From NCBI GenBank assembly GCA_003075315.1, contig QDFQ01000003.1, positions 62,001-126,000 of the forward strand: a DNA stretch of 64,000 nt, given 5' to 3'. Shown here one piece after another: positions 9,427-22,217 of this stretch. Every line of letters begins with the position of its first letter. The stretch's first letter is position 1. Origin of the DNA: Arthrobacter sp. TPD3018. Its GTDB lineage: Bacteria > Pseudomonadota > Alphaproteobacteria > Sphingomonadales > Sphingomonadaceae. The position numbers were made by a program, and so were the translations under genes. Under the pieces are notes generated by a model. It made no database searches. It saw nothing but the letters and a program-made list of their open reading frames with translations, and was not told the origin of the DNA.

Positions 9427-10962
9427 TTACAGACAGGCTTCGAGGAACGCCTGGTCGAAGCCGAATTGCTTCGCCTTGTCGAGCGTATAGGGGCGCAGGC
9501 CCATCGAGCGATATTCGCCGATGATCTTGCCGTCGGCGCTTTCGTCCAGATATTCGAACTTGAACAATTCCTGCGTCACGATCACCGGCCCTTCCATGCC
9601 GATCACTTCGGTGACGTTGGTCACGCGGCGACTACCGTCGCGCAGGCGCTTGACCTGGATGATCATGTCGACCGAGTCCGCGATCTGGCGGCTGATCGCT
9701 TCCTTGGGCACCTTGATGTCCGACATCATCACCATGTTCTCCATACGCGCCAGCGCTTCGCGCGGGCTGTTGGAGTGAAGCGTACACATCGACCCGTCGT
9801 GGCCGGTGTTCATCGCGGCGAGCATGTCGAAACACTCGCTGCCACGAATTTCGCCCAGGATGATGCGATCCGGGCGCATACGCAGCGCGTTCTTCACGAG
9901 GTCGCGGATGCTGATCTCGCCCTGACCCTCCAGGTTCGCGGGGCGCGTTTCCAGCGGCAACCAGTGCGGCTGCTGCAGGCGGAGTTCGGCCGCGTCCTCG
10001 ATCGTCAGCACGCGCTCGCCCGGGTCGATCATCTTCGACAGCGCGTTCAGCATCGTCGTCTTGCCCGAGCCGGTGCCGCCGGAGATGACGACGTTGAACC
10101 GGCTGGCGCCCGCGATCTTCAGCGCGGTCGCCATCTTGGGGCTCATGCTGCCGAAGCCCGCCATCATGTCGAGCGTGATCGGCTTGGCGGAGAATTTACG
10201 GATCGAGATGGCGGTGCCGCGCAGCGAAAGCGGCGGCACGATCACGTTGACGCGGCTGCCGTCCTTCAGGCGCGCGTCGGCCAGCGGCGTCGTCTGGTCG
10301 ACGCGGCGGCCGACCGAATTGACGATGCGCTGCGCGATCTGGAACAGATGCTCCTCGTCGCGGAACTGGATCTGCGCCAGCTCCAGCTTGCCCTTGCGCT
10401 CGACATAGGTCTGGTCGGGGCCGTTGACCATGATGTCGGTCACCGCCGCATCGGCCAGCAATTCCTCGAGCGGCCCCAGGCCGAGCAACTCGTCGACCAG
10501 CACCTTTTCCAACGCGAACTGTTCGCGGCGGTTCAGCGTCAGCTTCAGCTCGCCCAGCACTTCGCCGATGATCGGGCGGAATTCCTCGGCCAGCTCGTCC
10601 TTGCTCAGCGTCGCCGCGGCTTCCGGGTCGACGCGTTCCAGCAGGCGCGGCAGCACCTGTTCCTTGATCTTGTGGATCGAGGCTTCGAAGCCCTCGTTGC
10701 GGCTGCTGCCGGCATCGCCGCTGGCATTCTGCCGCTCGGTCAGCCGCGCCATCGCATCGACGGTGCCGGCGGGCGGCGTCGCGGCGAGCGGGTCCTCGGG
10801 GGCCAGCAAAGCCGATTCGATCGGCGGGAACTGGCTGCCCGGCGGGATATCCTCCGCCGGCCGCGGCGCCACGCCGCTGCTCTGCATCGGGCGCGCGACG
10901 CCGAACGCCGGCCTCGCCGGCTGTCCGCCACCCATTCCGTTCCGACGCCCGAACGCGCTCAT
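9427..10962 (-). CDS. cpaF: Type II/IV secretion ATPase of the Tad pilus family (CpaF/TadA)
   Basis: Hexameric cytoplasmic ATPase that powers Flp/Tad pilus assembly. ATG at 10962 (MSAFGRRNG) is chosen over the longer frame opening at 11004. Residues 1-85 are a variable Pro/Gly-rich leader; then come the CpaF N-terminal helical region (about 90-180), the N-terminal strand motif VTDIMVNGP, the Walker A GGTGSGKTT (about 300), the Asp box LTIEDAAELRL and the His box CTLHSNSPREALARMENM. The 511-residue length is usual. No other tad/cpa gene flanks it: a membrane glycosyltransferase-like gene follows and a protease gene is divergent. The rest of the pilus system must lie elsewhere. Confidence 0.93.
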   Translation of the reverse strand: MSAFGRRNGMGGGQPARPAFGVARPMQSSGVAPRPAEDIPPGSQFPPIESALLAPEDPLAATPPAGTVDAMARLTERQNASGDAGSSRNEGFEASIHKIKEQVLPRLLERVDPEAAATLSKDELAEEFRPIIGEVLGELKLTLNRREQFALEKVLVDELLGLGPLEELLADAAVTDIMVNGPDQTYVERKGKLELAQIQFRDEEHLFQIAQRIVNSVGRRVDQTTPLADARLKDGSRVNVIVPPLSLRGTAISIRKFSAKPITLDMMAGFGSMSPKMATALKIAGASRFNVVISGGTGSGKTTMLNALSKMIDPGERVLTIEDAAELRLQQPHWLPLETRPANLEGQGEISIRDLVKNALRMRPDRIILGEIRGSECFDMLAAMNTGHDGSMCTLHSNSPREALARMENMVMMSDIKVPKEAISRQIADSVDMIIQVKRLRDGSRRVTNVTEVIGMEGPVIVTQELFKFEYLDESADGKIIGEYRSMGLRPYTLDKAKQFGFDQAFLEACL

Positions 10963-11081
10963 ACCCAATTCCAATATGGTCCTGGTAAGAGGGGTAGGGG
11001 GCAAGGTTTGACATTTTCCTAACCACGATGCGCCGCAGCCGGCTTGACAGGCGCGCCGGCCTCGCCTTCGACACCGCCGTC

Positions 11082-12584
11082 ATGACCCGCCTGTTCCTCG
11101 CCCTGCTGCTGCTCCTCGGCTGGACCCAGCCGGCGCGCGCCGACGATATCGGCGCCACCGCGCGCGGCGTGGTGCGCGTCGTCACCATCGCGGTGGTCGA
11201 CGGGCAGGTGGTGGGCTTCGGCCATGGCAGCGGCGTCGCGGTGGCGCCCAATCGCGTCGTCACCAACGCGCATGTCGTCGACCTCGCCGAACGCTACCCC
11301 GACAATGTCGTCGTCGGCGTCGTGCCGTCCGAAGGCGACAAGAGCTATCAGGGCCGCGTCATCGCCTATGATGCGCGCGCCGACCTTGCGCTCATCGAAT
11401 TCACCGGCGCCAGCCTGCCGCCCGCGACGCTCTATACCGGGCCGATCGGCGAAGGCGATGCGGTGGTGGCGCTCGGCTATCCCGGCAACGTCGACCTCGC
11501 GACCGCCAAGTCTGCGGCCGACTATATCCGCCCCACCTCGCCGGTGCGGTCGGAGGGGGTGTTCTCCGGCCGGCGCAATCTCACCGGCACCGAAGTGCTG
11601 CTCCACACCGCCAGCATCGCGCGCGGCAATTCGGGCGGGCCGCTGCTCGATCGCTGCGGCCGGGTGATCGGCATCAACTCCGCGATCACCCGCGGCGAAG
11701 AGGGTGACAGTTCGTTCGGCTTCGCCATCGCCGACACCGAACTCGCCGCCTTCCTGCGCAACGCCAAACAGCCCTTCGCCACCACCGGCGCGCCCTGCAC
11801 CTCGATCGAGGAGCGGCTGCGGCAGGATAGCGAGGCGGACGCCCGCGCCCGCGCCGACGCGCTCACCACCGCACGCGAAGCGGCGACCCGCGCCGCGATG
11901 GGCCGCGAGGAAGCGCTGGCGACCGCGCGCGAGGCCGCACAGGCGCGGCGCGAGAATGTCATGGGGATCGCCGGCCTGCTGCTGGTGTTCGGCGCGATGG
12001 GGCTGGGCGGCGCCGGGCTGCTCGACCAGAAGGGCCGCCGCCGCGCCGCGCTCTGGGCCGCGGGCCTCGGAGCCGCGACGATGGCGGGGGGCATCGCGAC
12101 CTTCGTCCTGCGGCCTTCGGCGCGGGCCGATCTGCCGCCCGTCCCCACCGTTGCGCGCCAGGCGGTGCCCAACGCGCCGCTCGGCAAGCTCGTCTGCACG
12201 CTGCAGGCCGACGTCAGCCGCGTCACCGTCTCGTCGACCGACGACGTGACGCTCGACTGGGGCAAGAGCGGCTGCGCCGACGGTCGCACGCAATATCTCG
12301 CCACCGGCGACGCGTGGCAGCGCCTCACCGTCCCCGACGACGAACAGACGGTGTCGTCGCGCGTGTTCGATCCCGTCACCCGGCGTCTGACGGTTACGCG
12401 CTACATGCTCGGCGCGCAGGCGATGCAGGCACTGCGCAGCCTCAGTGCGAAGACCGTCGGCCAGCGCTGCACCGTCGATCCGGTCGCCACCGAACGCCTG
12501 GTCCAGCAGCAATCCGCCCAGCGCGCCGCGCTGCCCCCGCTCCCCAACGAAAAGCTCGTCTACACCTGCCGCCGCGCAGGCTGA
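11082..12584 (+). CDS. Membrane-anchored trypsin-like serine protease
   Basis: ATG at 11082 begins a signal peptide (MTRLFLALLLLLGWTQPARA); the frame is open to 11028 but the upstream codons look non-coding. The 500-residue protein carries a trypsin/DegP-type domain (about 25-230) with His64 (TNAHVVD), Asp101 (ARADLALI) and Ser184 (RGNSGGPLLD). A helical Ala/Arg/Glu-rich linker (about 265-305) leads to two membrane segments near residues 308-330 and 340-362, so the protease domain and the Cys-containing C-terminal domain (365-500) lie on one side of the membrane. There is no PDZ domain. A metalloprotease gene follows 113 bases downstream. Confidence 0.88.
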   Translation: MTRLFLALLLLLGWTQPARADDIGATARGVVRVVTIAVVDGQVVGFGHGSGVAVAPNRVVTNAHVVDLAERYPDNVVVGVVPSEGDKSYQGRVIAYDARADLALIEFTGASLPPATLYTGPIGEGDAVVALGYPGNVDLATAKSAADYIRPTSPVRSEGVFSGRRNLTGTEVLLHTASIARGNSGGPLLDRCGRVIGINSAITRGEEGDSSFGFAIADTELAAFLRNAKQPFATTGAPCTSIEERLRQDSEADARARADALTTAREAATRAAMGREEALATAREAAQARRENVMGIAGLLLVFGAMGLGGAGLLDQKGRRRAALWAAGLGAATMAGGIATFVLRPSARADLPPVPTVARQAVPNAPLGKLVCTLQADVSRVTVSSTDDVTLDWGKSGCADGRTQYLATGDAWQRLTVPDDEQTVSSRVFDPVTRRLTVTRYMLGAQAMQALRSLSAKTVGQRCTVDPVATERLVQQQSAQRAALPPLPNEKLVYTCRRAG

Positions 12585-12697
12585 GCCTGCCTGATCGCAA
12601 CGGTGAGCCGCAAAGCCACCGCGGCATCCGAAAATCACCGCTGGCCCCCCACGCACGCCGCGCTACGCTGATCCTATCGGACCGAAGGGGGCGGGGG

Positions 12698-14245
12698 ATG
12701 CGATTCGCGATACGGGGCGTGGTGGCGGCGGCGCTGGCGACGGGCTTGGCGATGGGCGCGGCGGCGCCTGCGGAGGCCGAATGGTATGAAGCGACCGGTC
12801 GCCACGTCGTCGTCTACGCCAATGACAGCGCCGATGCCGTGCGCAAGCAGGCCGAACAGCTGGAACGGTTCGACGCAGCGATCCGCCTAGTGCGCGGCTT
12901 GCCCGACACGGACCTCGATACCTCGAACAAGCTGACCGTCTACGTCGTCGCCAACGATTCGGCGGTCCAGCGGCTGTTCGGGGCCGGCGGCAAGAACATT
13001 GCCGGCTTTTATGACGGCCGCGCCAGCGGATCGGTCGCCTTCACCCCCGGCCGCGGCGATCGCTCGGAGGGTGGGCTCGATCCCCAGATCGTCCTGTTCC
13101 ACGAATATGCGCATCACGCGCTGCTTGGACATTCCGAGCTCGCGGTGCCTCGCTGGTATTCGGAAGGGTTCGCGGAGTTCATGTCGACGACGCGGTTCGA
13201 CAAGGACGTCTTCTGGATCGGCGCGCCGGCGCAGCATCGCGCCTACACGCTGCTGGAAGGGCAGGGCATGTCGGCGGAAAAACTGTTCGCCACCGATCGC
13301 CGCAAATTGTCGGATTCGGAGACGAGCGAGCTGTATGCGCGCGGCTGGCTGCTCACGCACGTCCTCGCGCTCGACCGGACGCGCGCGTCGCAATTCTCCA
13401 CCTACCTCACCCTCTTCAATCAGGGGATGCCGAGCAGCGAGGCGGCGACCAAGGCCTTCGGCGACCTCAAGGCGCTGAATAAGGAGATGAACAAGCGCCT
13501 CAGCGGTTCGAGCTTCCCCGCATACAAACTGTCCAACGATCGGCTGCCCAAGCCGGAGGTAAGCCTCAGACCGCTACGGCCGGGCGAAAAGGCGATGATC
13601 GCGCTCCGCATGCGGTCGGATCGAGGCGTCAACCGCGAAACGGCGCAGCCCATCCTCGCCGAAGCGACGCCGATCGCCGCCAAATATGCCGATGATCCCG
13701 TGGTCCAGGGATGGTTTGCCGAAATGGCGCTGGATGCGGGGCGCAACGAGGTCGCCGAGGCGGCGGCGGATCGCGCGCTCGCACTCGATCCAAAATCGTC
13801 GCAGGCGCTGGTCTACAAGGCGCAGGTCCACCTCCGCCGCGCGAGCACCGCGCACGCCAAGGACCCGGCCGTATGGAAAGAGGCGCGCTCGTGGCTCCTC
13901 AAGGCCAACAAGCTCGACAACAACGACGCCTATGCCCTGATGCTCTACTACTCCAGCTTCGGCATGGCGCACGAAGTGCCGACCGCGAACGCCAAGGCTG
14001 CGCTGGCACAGGCGCATATGCTGGTGCCGCAAGACGAGGCGTTGACCTTCGCCTACGGCGTCCAGTCGCTGCTCGACGGCAAGACAGACGACGCGCGCCT
14101 TGCGCTCCGAACGCTTGCCTTTTCCCCGCATGCGCCGGTCGACAATCCCGCCGCCCGGCTGCTCGCCCAGATCGACGCGGGCAAGACTGGCCCCGCGGCA
14201 CTCGCCGCGGCCGGCGGCAAGAAGGAAGACGCGACGCTGGACTAG
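12698..14245 (+). CDS. Secreted gluzincin-type metalloprotease-like protein with repeat helices
   Basis: ATG at 12698, preceded by GCGGGGG, begins a signal peptide cleaved near residue 27 (PAEAEW). The 515-residue protein has a zinc site HEYAH (His135, Glu136, His139) and a downstream Glu in SEGFAE (Glu156), the third-ligand pattern of gluzincins. The N-terminal module (about 28-250) resembles DUF1570-type peptidase domains. From about residue 330 to the end the sequence is helical and Ala-rich with TPR-like periodicity (AEAAADRALALDPKSSQALVYKAQ). It follows the trypsin-like gene on the same strand. The peptidase activity is inferred only from the motif. Confidence 0.85.
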   Translation: MRFAIRGVVAAALATGLAMGAAAPAEAEWYEATGRHVVVYANDSADAVRKQAEQLERFDAAIRLVRGLPDTDLDTSNKLTVYVVANDSAVQRLFGAGGKNIAGFYDGRASGSVAFTPGRGDRSEGGLDPQIVLFHEYAHHALLGHSELAVPRWYSEGFAEFMSTTRFDKDVFWIGAPAQHRAYTLLEGQGMSAEKLFATDRRKLSDSETSELYARGWLLTHVLALDRTRASQFSTYLTLFNQGMPSSEAATKAFGDLKALNKEMNKRLSGSSFPAYKLSNDRLPKPEVSLRPLRPGEKAMIALRMRSDRGVNRETAQPILAEATPIAAKYADDPVVQGWFAEMALDAGRNEVAEAAADRALALDPKSSQALVYKAQVHLRRASTAHAKDPAVWKEARSWLLKANKLDNNDAYALMLYYSSFGMAHEVPTANAKAALAQAHMLVPQDEALTFAYGVQSLLDGKTDDARLALRTLAFSPHAPVDNPAARLLAQIDAGKTGPAALAAAGGKKEDATLD

Positions 14246-14576
14246 CGCGCGCCGCATCCCCAGCCGCTCACATAGAGCGAAGCTGCCAATTCCTCCCCCG
14301 CCAGGGGGAGGTGGCATGCCGCAGGTATGACGGAGGGGGGGTAAGGGGCGCGCAGATCGACACGCGCAAGCGGGGCGAAGCCGCGCCGGCCGCGGCGAAG
14401 GTCGACGACGCGCTGGAATAGGCGAGGGGTCGATCCAAATGCCCCGGACACGTCACCCCAGCGCAGGCTGGGGTCTCCCGCGGCTCTTGTCTCGTGCCAT
14501 GATGGGGAGATCCCAGCCTGCGCTGGGATGACGGCGGGTTCGACGCGGATGGATCGATCCCGAGCGCTTTCCCCGG
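14246..14576. repeat. Intergenic repeats: small G/C hairpin and CGTCAY...RTGACG palindrome
   Basis: This 331-base gap between convergent genes holds two repeat types and no credible gene. A hairpin with arms at 14294-14301 and 14306-14313 (CCTCCCCC/GGGGGAGG) may terminate transcription. The second, 14451-14533, is a long imperfect inverted repeat whose outer ends are CGTCACCCCAGCGCAGGCTG and its complement-like CAGCCTGCGCTGGGATGACG. It belongs to the same palindromic family found in many other gaps of the window. Confidence 0.75.
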
Positions 14577-15602
14577 CTACCCCCGCTCGCGCGCCAGCAG
14601 CGCACGCTTGCGCTCCACGCCCCAGGCATAGCCGCCCATCGCGCCGTCGCCGCGCGTCACGCGGTGGCACGGCACCAGCACCGCCAGCGGGTTGCGCCCG
14701 CATGCCGTGCCTGCCGCGCGCATAGCCCCCGGTCGTCCGGCCGCCGCGGCAAGCTGGGCATAGCTGCGCGTCTCGCCCGCCGGGATGGTGCGCAGCGCCT
14801 GCCACACCGCTTCCTGAAACGCCGTGCCCTGCACATCGACCGGCAGGCCCGCGTCGCGTCCCGGCGCCTCGACCAGCGCCACCACCTCCGCCGCCAGCGT
14901 CGCCAGCGCGGCATCGCCCGGTATGATCGTCGCCCGCGGAAAATGCGCCGTCAGCGCGTCTGCATCCTCGTCGAACGCGATCCGGCACAGGCCCGCGTCC
15001 GTCGCCGCGACCAGCAATGGCCCCAGGCTCGTCGCCACTACGGTCCAGCGGATCGTGAGCCCCGCCGCGCCCTTCGCCCGCGCCCGCGGCGCCATGCCCA
15101 GCCGCGCGGCGCCATCGGCATAAAAGCGGCTTGCCGCGCCATAGCCCGCGGCATGGATCGCCTCGGTCACGTCCGCGCCCGCGTCCAGCGACGCCGCCGC
15201 CCGCCCGGCGCGCACCGCTCGGCCATAAGCCGCCGGGCTCACCCCCGTCGCCCGCGTGAAAACCCGCTGGAAATGATGCGGCGCATAGCCGACCGCGCCG
15301 GCGAGGTCCGCCAGCGTCATCGGCCCCTCCGCCGCCGCGATCGCCGCGCAGGCGTCGGCCACCGCCTGCGTATCGCGCGCCACGCCATCGGGCAGGCAGC
15401 GCCGACACGCACGATAGCCCGCCGCCCGCGCCGCCGCGCCATCCGCCAGGAAGATCACGTTCGCTCGCGCCGGTCGCCGCGCCGGGCAGCTCGGCCGGCA
15501 ATAGATGCCCGTGCTCTTCACCGCGACGACGAACGCCCCGTCCCGGCTCCGGTCGCGCGCCACGAAGGCGGCCCAGGCCGCATCCTGATCGACTATGCTC
15601 AT
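14577..15602 (-). CDS. ada: Bifunctional DNA repair methyltransferase and transcriptional regulator Ada
   Basis: Removes methyl groups from DNA and activates the adaptive response to alkylation. ATG at 15602 (MSIVDQDAAW) gives 341 residues, close to E. coli Ada. Domain order: an N-terminal zinc domain with Cys35, Cys39, Cys66 and Cys69 in the usual spacing; an AraC-type helix-turn-helix (about 95-175, PHHFQRVFTRATG and a second helix pair); and the O6-alkylguanine methyltransferase domain with active-site VPCHRV near residue 315. All key cysteines are present, so the protein should be functional. No Ada box was recognised upstream, and no alkB or other repair gene is adjacent. Confidence 0.95.
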   Translation of the reverse strand: MSIVDQDAAWAAFVARDRSRDGAFVVAVKSTGIYCRPSCPARRPARANVIFLADGAAARAAGYRACRRCLPDGVARDTQAVADACAAIAAAEGPMTLADLAGAVGYAPHHFQRVFTRATGVSPAAYGRAVRAGRAAASLDAGADVTEAIHAAGYGAASRFYADGAARLGMAPRARAKGAAGLTIRWTVVATSLGPLLVAATDAGLCRIAFDEDADALTAHFPRATIIPGDAALATLAAEVVALVEAPGRDAGLPVDVQGTAFQEAVWQALRTIPAGETRSYAQLAAAAGRPGAMRAAGTACGRNPLAVLVPCHRVTRGDGAMGGYAWGVERKRALLARERG

Positions 15603-15651
15603 GCCCCGGTCATAGCGCGCGCGGCCGCGCCGCTCATCCCGCGGCTTGCGG

Positions 15652-16593
15652 TCAAAAACCCGTGCCCCGCACCGGTGGCCGCGCGCGCATGATCGCGACA
15701 TCGTCGCGCCCCGCGGCCAGGCTCGCCACGCGCTCCAGCCCCTTGCTCACCGCGCTGCCCGCATCCGGCGCGAACAGCCGCGCCCGCGTATAGCGGTCCG
15801 CCGCCTCGGCATAGCGCCCCGCAGCTTCGGCGCACAAAGCCAGGTTGAACGTCGTCGATCCCTGATCGGGCACCGCCTTGTCGATCGCGGCAAAGGCGTC
15901 GCACGCCGCCCGTTCGTCGCTCTTGGTCAGATGGACCGCGGCCTTGAAGTCTTTCGCGATGTCGGGCGGCAGGCCGTCGCGCTCCTCGCGGATGCGCACC
16001 TTATAGTCCTCGGCATGCGGGGCGAGGTCGAGGCGCACCTCCTGCGCGATCGAATCGGCCATGCTGCCGACGGTGAAGCCGACGTCGCTGGCGACGCCGC
16101 GATCCTCGCACCAGCTCGAAAAGTCGTGCCGCGTCTTGGTGGTATCGTACGGCTTCTCGCCGCTCCGCGCCTCGCGCAGCACCAGATCGGCACGAATGTC
16201 GATCGTGCGGTTGGTGCAGCGCACCTGATAGCGCTGCTTGGCGACGCATTTGCCGTCCTTGTTCTTCTCGACGCAGCGCTCGCGGCTTTCGGTATAGTCG
16301 TTCGTCGAGACATCGACGCCGGTATGGCCGGACAGCAGCCCGTCGGGGCGCAGGCCCGCAGGCACCAGCACCGCATGCGGCACGCCGTCCGCGCCCAGCT
16401 TGCTCAGCCGCCGCTCGATCGCATCGGCCAGCGTGCCGCCGTAAGCGCCGTCGAACTGCCCGATCCCGATCGTCGGCAGCAGGCTCGCCGCACGCGCATT
16501 GGCGCCGAACACGCCGGCAACGTGCAGCACCTCGGCCCGCGCCGTGCCCGTGATCGCCAGTCCCGCCAATACGATCGCCGCCCACCGCATCAT
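15652..16593 (-). CDS. Secreted protein with a C-terminal TPR-like region, function unknown
   Basis: A 313-residue protein with a signal peptide (MMRWAAIVLAGLAITGTARA). The mature region has several cysteines (around residues 107-165, including ERCVEKNKDGKCVAKQRYQVRC) that could form disulfides. The C-terminal quarter contains a TPR-like helix pair (STTFNLALCAEAAGRYAEAADRYTRA). It lies just upstream of ada on the same strand, but a role in alkylation repair is not suggested by the sequence. I do not recognise the family. Confidence 0.8.
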   Translation of the reverse strand: MMRWAAIVLAGLAITGTARAEVLHVAGVFGANARAASLLPTIGIGQFDGAYGGTLADAIERRLSKLGADGVPHAVLVPAGLRPDGLLSGHTGVDVSTNDYTESRERCVEKNKDGKCVAKQRYQVRCTNRTIDIRADLVLREARSGEKPYDTTKTRHDFSSWCEDRGVASDVGFTVGSMADSIAQEVRLDLAPHAEDYKVRIREERDGLPPDIAKDFKAAVHLTKSDERAACDAFAAIDKAVPDQGSTTFNLALCAEAAGRYAEAADRYTRARLFAPDAGSAVSKGLERVASLAAGRDDVAIMRARPPVRGTGF

Positions 16594-16781
16594 CCGCCTC
16601 CCGTTTTTGCCCTGTTGCCACCGTTACGGCCCCGTTCCTGAACGCAAGCTGCGCGGGAAGGCTAGCCTCTACTTGCGCTTGTTCGCCCCCCATGCTAGCC
16701 GCCCGCCACCCATAAGTGGTGCGCGAACTCGCGCGCCCTCTTCCCCATGGGCCAACATTTCGGCACGAGGACTTCGATTCC

Positions 16782-18886
<2,105 letters not shown>

Positions 18887-18894
18887 GCCCACCA

Positions 18895-18977
18895 CGTCAC
18901 CCCGGCCTTGAGCCGGGGTCCCGCTTCTGCCTCGATCGGGGCGAAAAGCGGGATGCCGGATCAAGTCCGGCATGACG
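18895..18977. repeat. Palindromic CGTCAY...RTGACG repeat inside the atp operon
   Basis: Lies between atpA and atpG. The left half is itself a hairpin (CCCCGG-CCTTGAG-CCGGGG) and the right half another (ATGCCGGATCAAGTCCGGCAT), flanked by CGTCAC and ATGACG. It resembles the repeats in other gaps of this window and could influence mRNA processing or the relative expression of alpha and gamma subunits. Confidence 0.8.
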
Positions 18978-18992
18978 GCAAGAGGACAATAG

Positions 18993-21407
<2,415 letters not shown>

Positions 21408-21408
<1 letters not shown>

Positions 21409-21590
21409 TGCCTGCGCTGCGCCGCGAGGACGCCGTCAACACCATCTGTCCCTGGTCGGGTAAGCCGATCAGCGACGATGCCTTGACGGCCTATCGCGGC
21501 GCGGTGGTCGGTTTCTGCAATCCCGGCTGCCGGGACAAATTTGACGCGGCCATCACCGCGTTCGATCGCGTGATTGAAACGAGACTCTGA
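21408..21590 (+). CDS. YHS-like small cysteine protein encoded within the atp operon
   Basis: A 60-residue protein whose ATG shares one base with the atpD stop and which ends one base before the atpC ATG, so it is clearly part of the operon. Cys14 lies in CPWSGKPI, and Cys37 and Cys41 lie in [11 protein letters not shown], a pattern very close to YHS/TRASH-type metal-binding domains (C-P-x-S-G-x-P-x ... F-C-x-x-x-C-x-x-x-F). It has no signal peptide or membrane segment. Binding of a metal ion and a role in ATP synthase assembly or regulation are inferences from motif and position only. Confidence 0.8.
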
Positions 21591-21591
21591 C

Positions 21592-21843
21592 ATGCTGCAC
21601 TTCGAACTCGTCACGCCCGAAAAGCTCGTCCGCTCCGAGGACGTCTACATGGTCGTCGTGCCCGGCACCGAAGGCGACTTCGGCGTGCTGGAGGGCCATG
21701 CGCCCTTGATGTCCACCGTCCGCGACGGCGCGCTCTCGGTCTACCGCACCGAAGGCGGCCAGCCCGAAACCATCGCGATCCAGGGTGGCTTCGCCGAGGT
21801 CAACGCCCAGGGCCTGACCGTCCTCGCCGAACACGCGGCGTAA
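21592..21843 (+). CDS. atpC: ATP synthase F1 subunit epsilon
   Basis: Regulatory subunit of the central stalk. ATG at 21592 ([13 protein letters not shown]) is preferred over an in-frame TTG at 21574 that would overlap the preceding gene. At 83 residues it contains the N-terminal beta-sandwich ([28 protein letters not shown]) but stops there, so the C-terminal helical domain that inhibits ATP hydrolysis in E. coli is missing. Short epsilon subunits are common in alphaproteobacteria. It is the last gene of the operon. Confidence 0.95.
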   Translation: MLHFELVTPEKLVRSEDVYMVVVPGTEGDFGVLEGHAPLMSTVRDGALSVYRTEGGQPETIAIQGGFAEVNAQGLTVLAEHAA

Positions 21844-21851
21844 TCGACCGG

Positions 21852-21888
21852 GGAGGGCCGCGATCCAGACTGTTGGATCGCCCTTCCG
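21852..21888 (+). terminator. Possible terminator after the atp operon
   Basis: A hairpin starts nine bases after the atpC stop, with core arms GCGATCCA (21860-21867) and TGGATCGC (21874-21881) extended imperfectly by G/C pairs. No T-run follows, so intrinsic termination is uncertain. Confidence 0.4.
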
Positions 21889-21994
21889 CCAAATCCCTGC
21901 GCAAAGGCGGATAATCGGCACCGGCTGTCCTACAGCCCGTCACCCCTATACAGCAGCCGGCACGACCCGGCTGTTTCTCACCACCGCGCTTCAA

Positions 21995-22132
21995 CGTCAT
22001 CCCAGCGCAGGCTGGGATCTACCGGTGACGAAGCGCCTCCGCGCCTCCCATTCACCGTCATTGCGAGCGCAGCGAAGCAATCCAGAGCCGGACCAGGACG
22101 CCCTGGATTGCCGCGCTTCGCTCGCAATGACG
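21995..22132. repeat. Two palindromic repeats after the atp operon
   Basis: The gap 21844-22217 holds no gene. It contains CGTCATCCCAGCGCAGGCTG with its own hairpin (21995-22022) and a longer inverted repeat (22056-22132) with outer arms CGTCATTGCGAGCG and CGCTCGCAATGACG. These match the repeat family seen at 38.56 kb and elsewhere. Confidence 0.75.
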
Positions 22133-22154
22133 AACGCGGGGCACCAAATTCCCC

Positions 22155-22188
22155 AAAAAACCGGAAACGATACCCCCGCATCGTTTCC
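22155..22188 (-). terminator. Intrinsic terminator of the asparaginase gene
   Basis: Read on the minus strand, perfect 9-base arms GGAAACGAT (22188-22180) and ATCGTTTCC (22171-22163) with an 8-base loop are followed by GG and then six T residues (22160-22155). It lies about 30 bases after the stop codon of the minus-strand gene. Confidence 0.8.
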
Positions 22189-22217
22189 GTTCAGGTGTCC
22201 ATGTTGTCTATCTTAGC

